A stretch of 14,240 bases of DNA from the NCBI GenBank assembly GCA_023145485.1, contig JAGLDT010000111.1, positions 1-14,240 on the forward strand, written 5' to 3'. This DNA comes from Cocleimonas sp. (lineage in GTDB: Bacteria > Pseudomonadota > Gammaproteobacteria > Thiotrichales > Thiotrichaceae). This document shows, in pieces, positions 12,662 through 14,240 of this stretch (positions within the stretch are counted from its first letter, which is position 1; the number at the start of each line of letters is the position of its first letter). A model generated the notes under the pieces. It ran no database searches. It was not told the origin of the DNA and was given only the letters and a program-made list of their open reading frames with translations. The translations under genes and the position numbers were made by a program.

Positions 12662-13951
12662 TTAGTTCTTTGACTCTCGTGTAATCGCTCGATGACCAAT
12701 ATCATTTCTGTAATACACCTTATCCCATGCAATAGAATGGGTTAAGGCATAAGCAACGTGCTGTGCTTCTGTTACTGTTTCACCTAAACCAACCGCACAC
12801 AAAACACGTCCTCCACTAGTAATAATATCATCCCCTTGCCTGCTTGTTCCTGCGTGGAATATTTTGGCATTATTCTCATTGTCATTCGATAAACCAGAAA
12901 TCACATCCCCTTTAAGATAAGCATCAGGATAACCACCTGCCGCTAAAACAACCCCTAATGCTGCGCGGGAATCCCATTCTGCTTCAGCAGTATCCAACTT
13001 ACCATCCAATGCTGCATTCATTAGCCCAACCAAGTCTGACTTTAAACGCATCATAATCGGCTGTGTTTCTGGATCACCAAAGCGGACGTTATATTCTAAT
13101 ACCTTAGGAATACCATCTTCATCAATCATCACACCAGCATATAAAAAGCCTGTAAACGGGTGACCTTCATCCGCCATGCCTTTAATCGTTGGCTCAATCA
13201 CTAGCTGCATAATACGACTATGCATTTCAGGGGTCACAACAGGAGCAGGAGAATAAGCTCCCATCCCCCCCGTATTAGGGCCTAAATCACCATTATCACG
13301 TGCTTTATGATCTTGTGAACTGGCTAAGGGTAGAATATTTTTTCCATCTGCCATCACAATAAAACTAGCTTCTTCCCCTTGTAGAAACTCCTCGATAACC
13401 ACGCGATGACCCGCATCACCAAAGGCATTTCCTGCTAACATATCGTTGATCGCATCAATTGCCTCTTGTTCTGTTTGCGCGAGAATTACCCCTTTTCCAG
13501 CTGCTAAACCATCGGCTTTAATCACAATCGGCGCACCCTGTTGTTTCACATAAGCAACCGCCTCATCAATCTCGGTAAAATTACCATAAGCAGCCGTAGG
13601 GATATCATGGCGAGCTAAGAAATCTTTAGTAAACGCTTTGGAACCCTCCAACTGAGCAGCACCTTTTGTCGGGCCAAAACAGCGCATCCCTGCTTCAGTG
13701 AATTGATCCACGATCCCCATCACTAAAGGAACCTCAGGGCCAACTAAGGTTAAGGTAATCTCATTTTTTTGTGCAAAACTGAGCAACCCATCAAGATCTT
13801 CAGCCCCAATATCAACATTCTCTAATTTATCCTCTAATGCTGTACCCGCATTACCTGGTGCTACAAAAACACATGTGACCTCATCAGACTGCGCTATTTT
13901 CCAACCCAATGCATGTTCACGCCCACCACTACCAATGACTAAAATATTCAA
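12662..13951 (-). CDS. purD: Phosphoribosylamine-glycine ligase (GAR synthetase)
   Basis: A 429-residue ATP-grasp enzyme that joins phosphoribosylamine and glycine to form GAR in the second step of purine synthesis. The N-terminal GSGGREHALGW (7-17), the ATP-grasp loop IKADGLAAGKGV (144-155), GPNTGGMGAYSPAP (224-237) and EYNVRFGDPETQ (286-297) are all intact, and the length equals E. coli PurD (429). The start is TTG at 13951: an in-frame TAA lies two codons upstream, and GGAG (CTCC at 13958-13961) sits six bases before the TTG, so no ATG is available. The start may lower its translation. No purH is visible upstream; a tRNA gene is the next minus-strand feature. No purine operator was recognised. 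Confidence 0.97.
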   Translation of the reverse strand: MNILVIGSGGREHALGWKIAQSDEVTCVFVAPGNAGTALEDKLENVDIGAEDLDGLLSFAQKNEITLTLVGPEVPLVMGIVDQFTEAGMRCFGPTKGAAQLEGSKAFTKDFLARHDIPTAAYGNFTEIDEAVAYVKQQGAPIVIKADGLAAGKGVILAQTEQEAIDAINDMLAGNAFGDAGHRVVIEEFLQGEEASFIVMADGKNILPLASSQDHKARDNGDLGPNTGGMGAYSPAPVVTPEMHSRIMQLVIEPTIKGMADEGHPFTGFLYAGVMIDEDGIPKVLEYNVRFGDPETQPIMMRLKSDLVGLMNAALDGKLDTAEAEWDSRAALGVVLAAGGYPDAYLKGDVISGLSNDNENNAKIFHAGTSRQGDDIITSGGRVLCAVGLGETVTEAQHVAYALTHSIAWDKVYYRNDIGHRAITRESKN

Positions 13952-13961
13952 TATTTACTCC
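13949..13961 (-). promoter_or_regulatory. purD ribosome binding site and TTG start
   Basis: GGAG (13958-13961) is separated by six bases from TTG (13949-13951), with an in-frame TAA between them in the purD frame. This fixes TTG as the purD start. Confidence 0.8.
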
Positions 13962-14165
13962 AGCAAATAATCTATAATTTTTGAGAAAGCAGGAATATAT
14001 AATAAATCATCGCTAATTAGCAAAAGGACAATTTAAAATAGGCAAGTAGTCCTCACAATTAAAGAAGCTTACTCGACGACAACCTTTAGAAATTATTTAT
14101 CTGAAAAACTATAGGGAGCAAATGGTCAACGGGGTTATTTTTTCTAAAAGTCAGAATTCTAGACA

Positions 14166-14197
14166 CAACAAAGCCCGCTATAGTACGGGCTTTGTTG
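14166..14197 (-). terminator. Terminator-like hairpin after the tRNA gene
   Basis: CAACAAAGCCCG (14166-14177) and CGGGCTTTGTTG (14186-14197) form a perfect 12-base stem with an 8-base loop, 13 bases after the tRNA 3' end. The U-rich side is inside the stem (UUUGUU), and no long U tract follows, so termination is likely but not textbook. It may also work on the other strand. Confidence 0.6.
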
Positions 14198-14209
14198 GTT
14201 GAAAATATT

Positions 14210-14240
14210 TGGTGCCCAGGGCCGGAATCGAACCGGCACG
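14210..14240 (-). tRNA. 3' end of a tRNA, probably tRNA-Leu (partial)
   Basis: The window ends inside a tRNA read on the minus strand. Its encoded CCA is at 14210-14212 (TGG on the plus strand), the acceptor 3' strand complements GCCCAGG (14214-14220), and the T arm has stem GCCGG (14233-14237) / CCGGC (14221-14225) around loop TTCGATT. The end is close to gammaproteobacterial tRNA-Leu genes, with a long-variable-arm type CGT before the T stem, but the anticodon lies outside the window, so the identity is only probable. Confidence 0.75.

Noticed and set aside
1..14240. CRISPR array or mobile element
   Set aside because: No regularly spaced repeats, transposase or integrase genes are present. 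The only tandem repeat has two units.

Overview
The window looks like chromosomal DNA of an AT-rich gammaproteobacterium. AmpG, DsbB, NIF3/YbgI, NadB, HutZ/HugZ, ArgJ, MutT and PurD all read as gammaproteobacterial types. DsbB and NadB even keep E. coli residue numbering at most key positions (DsbB Cys41/44/104/130; NadB His244, Arg290, His351, Arg386). The genus cannot be fixed from the sequence alone. No insertion sequence, phage gene or CRISPR array is visible.

Layout. 1-259: intergenic DNA with a tandem 20-base repeat, inverted repeats and the probable xthA promoter. 260-3141 (+): xthA, an ampG-like MFS gene and dsbB, probably one transcript. 3307-4134 (-): an orphan TAXI-type periplasmic binding protein. 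4358-5107 (+): NIF3/YbgI-family protein. 5354-7879 (+): nadB, a DUF3144 gene and a hutZ/hugZ-like haem protein gene. 7880-10312 (-): argJ, a secreted Cys-rich polysaccharide deacetylase and mutT, tightly packed and meeting hutZ stop-to-stop. 10313-11036: a 724-base, extremely AT-rich regulatory region with a perfect FNR/ANR-type palindrome and a good sigma70 promoter. 11037-11995 (+): a protoglobin-like gene followed by a Roadblock/LC7-like gene. 12198-12500 (-): a Cys-rich lipoprotein resembling BufA2-type bufferins, with its own terminator. 12662-13951 (-): purD starting at TTG. 14210-14240 (-): the 3' end of a tRNA, probably tRNA-Leu, with a terminator-like hairpin after it.

Most of the window is housekeeping: DNA repair and nucleotide-pool cleaning (xthA, mutT), muropeptide recycling (ampG), envelope disulfides (dsbB), and NAD, arginine and purine synthesis (nadB, argJ, purD). 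The part most likely to be new is the two-gene module of a single-domain haem globin sensor candidate and a Roadblock-fold protein behind an oxygen-type regulatory site. Roadblock proteins usually regulate small Ras-like GTPases or form polarity and motility scaffolds, so the pair could link O2, NO or redox state to such a switch; no GTPase is encoded in the window. Second is the orphan bufferin-like lipoprotein, a possible MNIO-modified metal-binding peptide without its modifying enzymes nearby.
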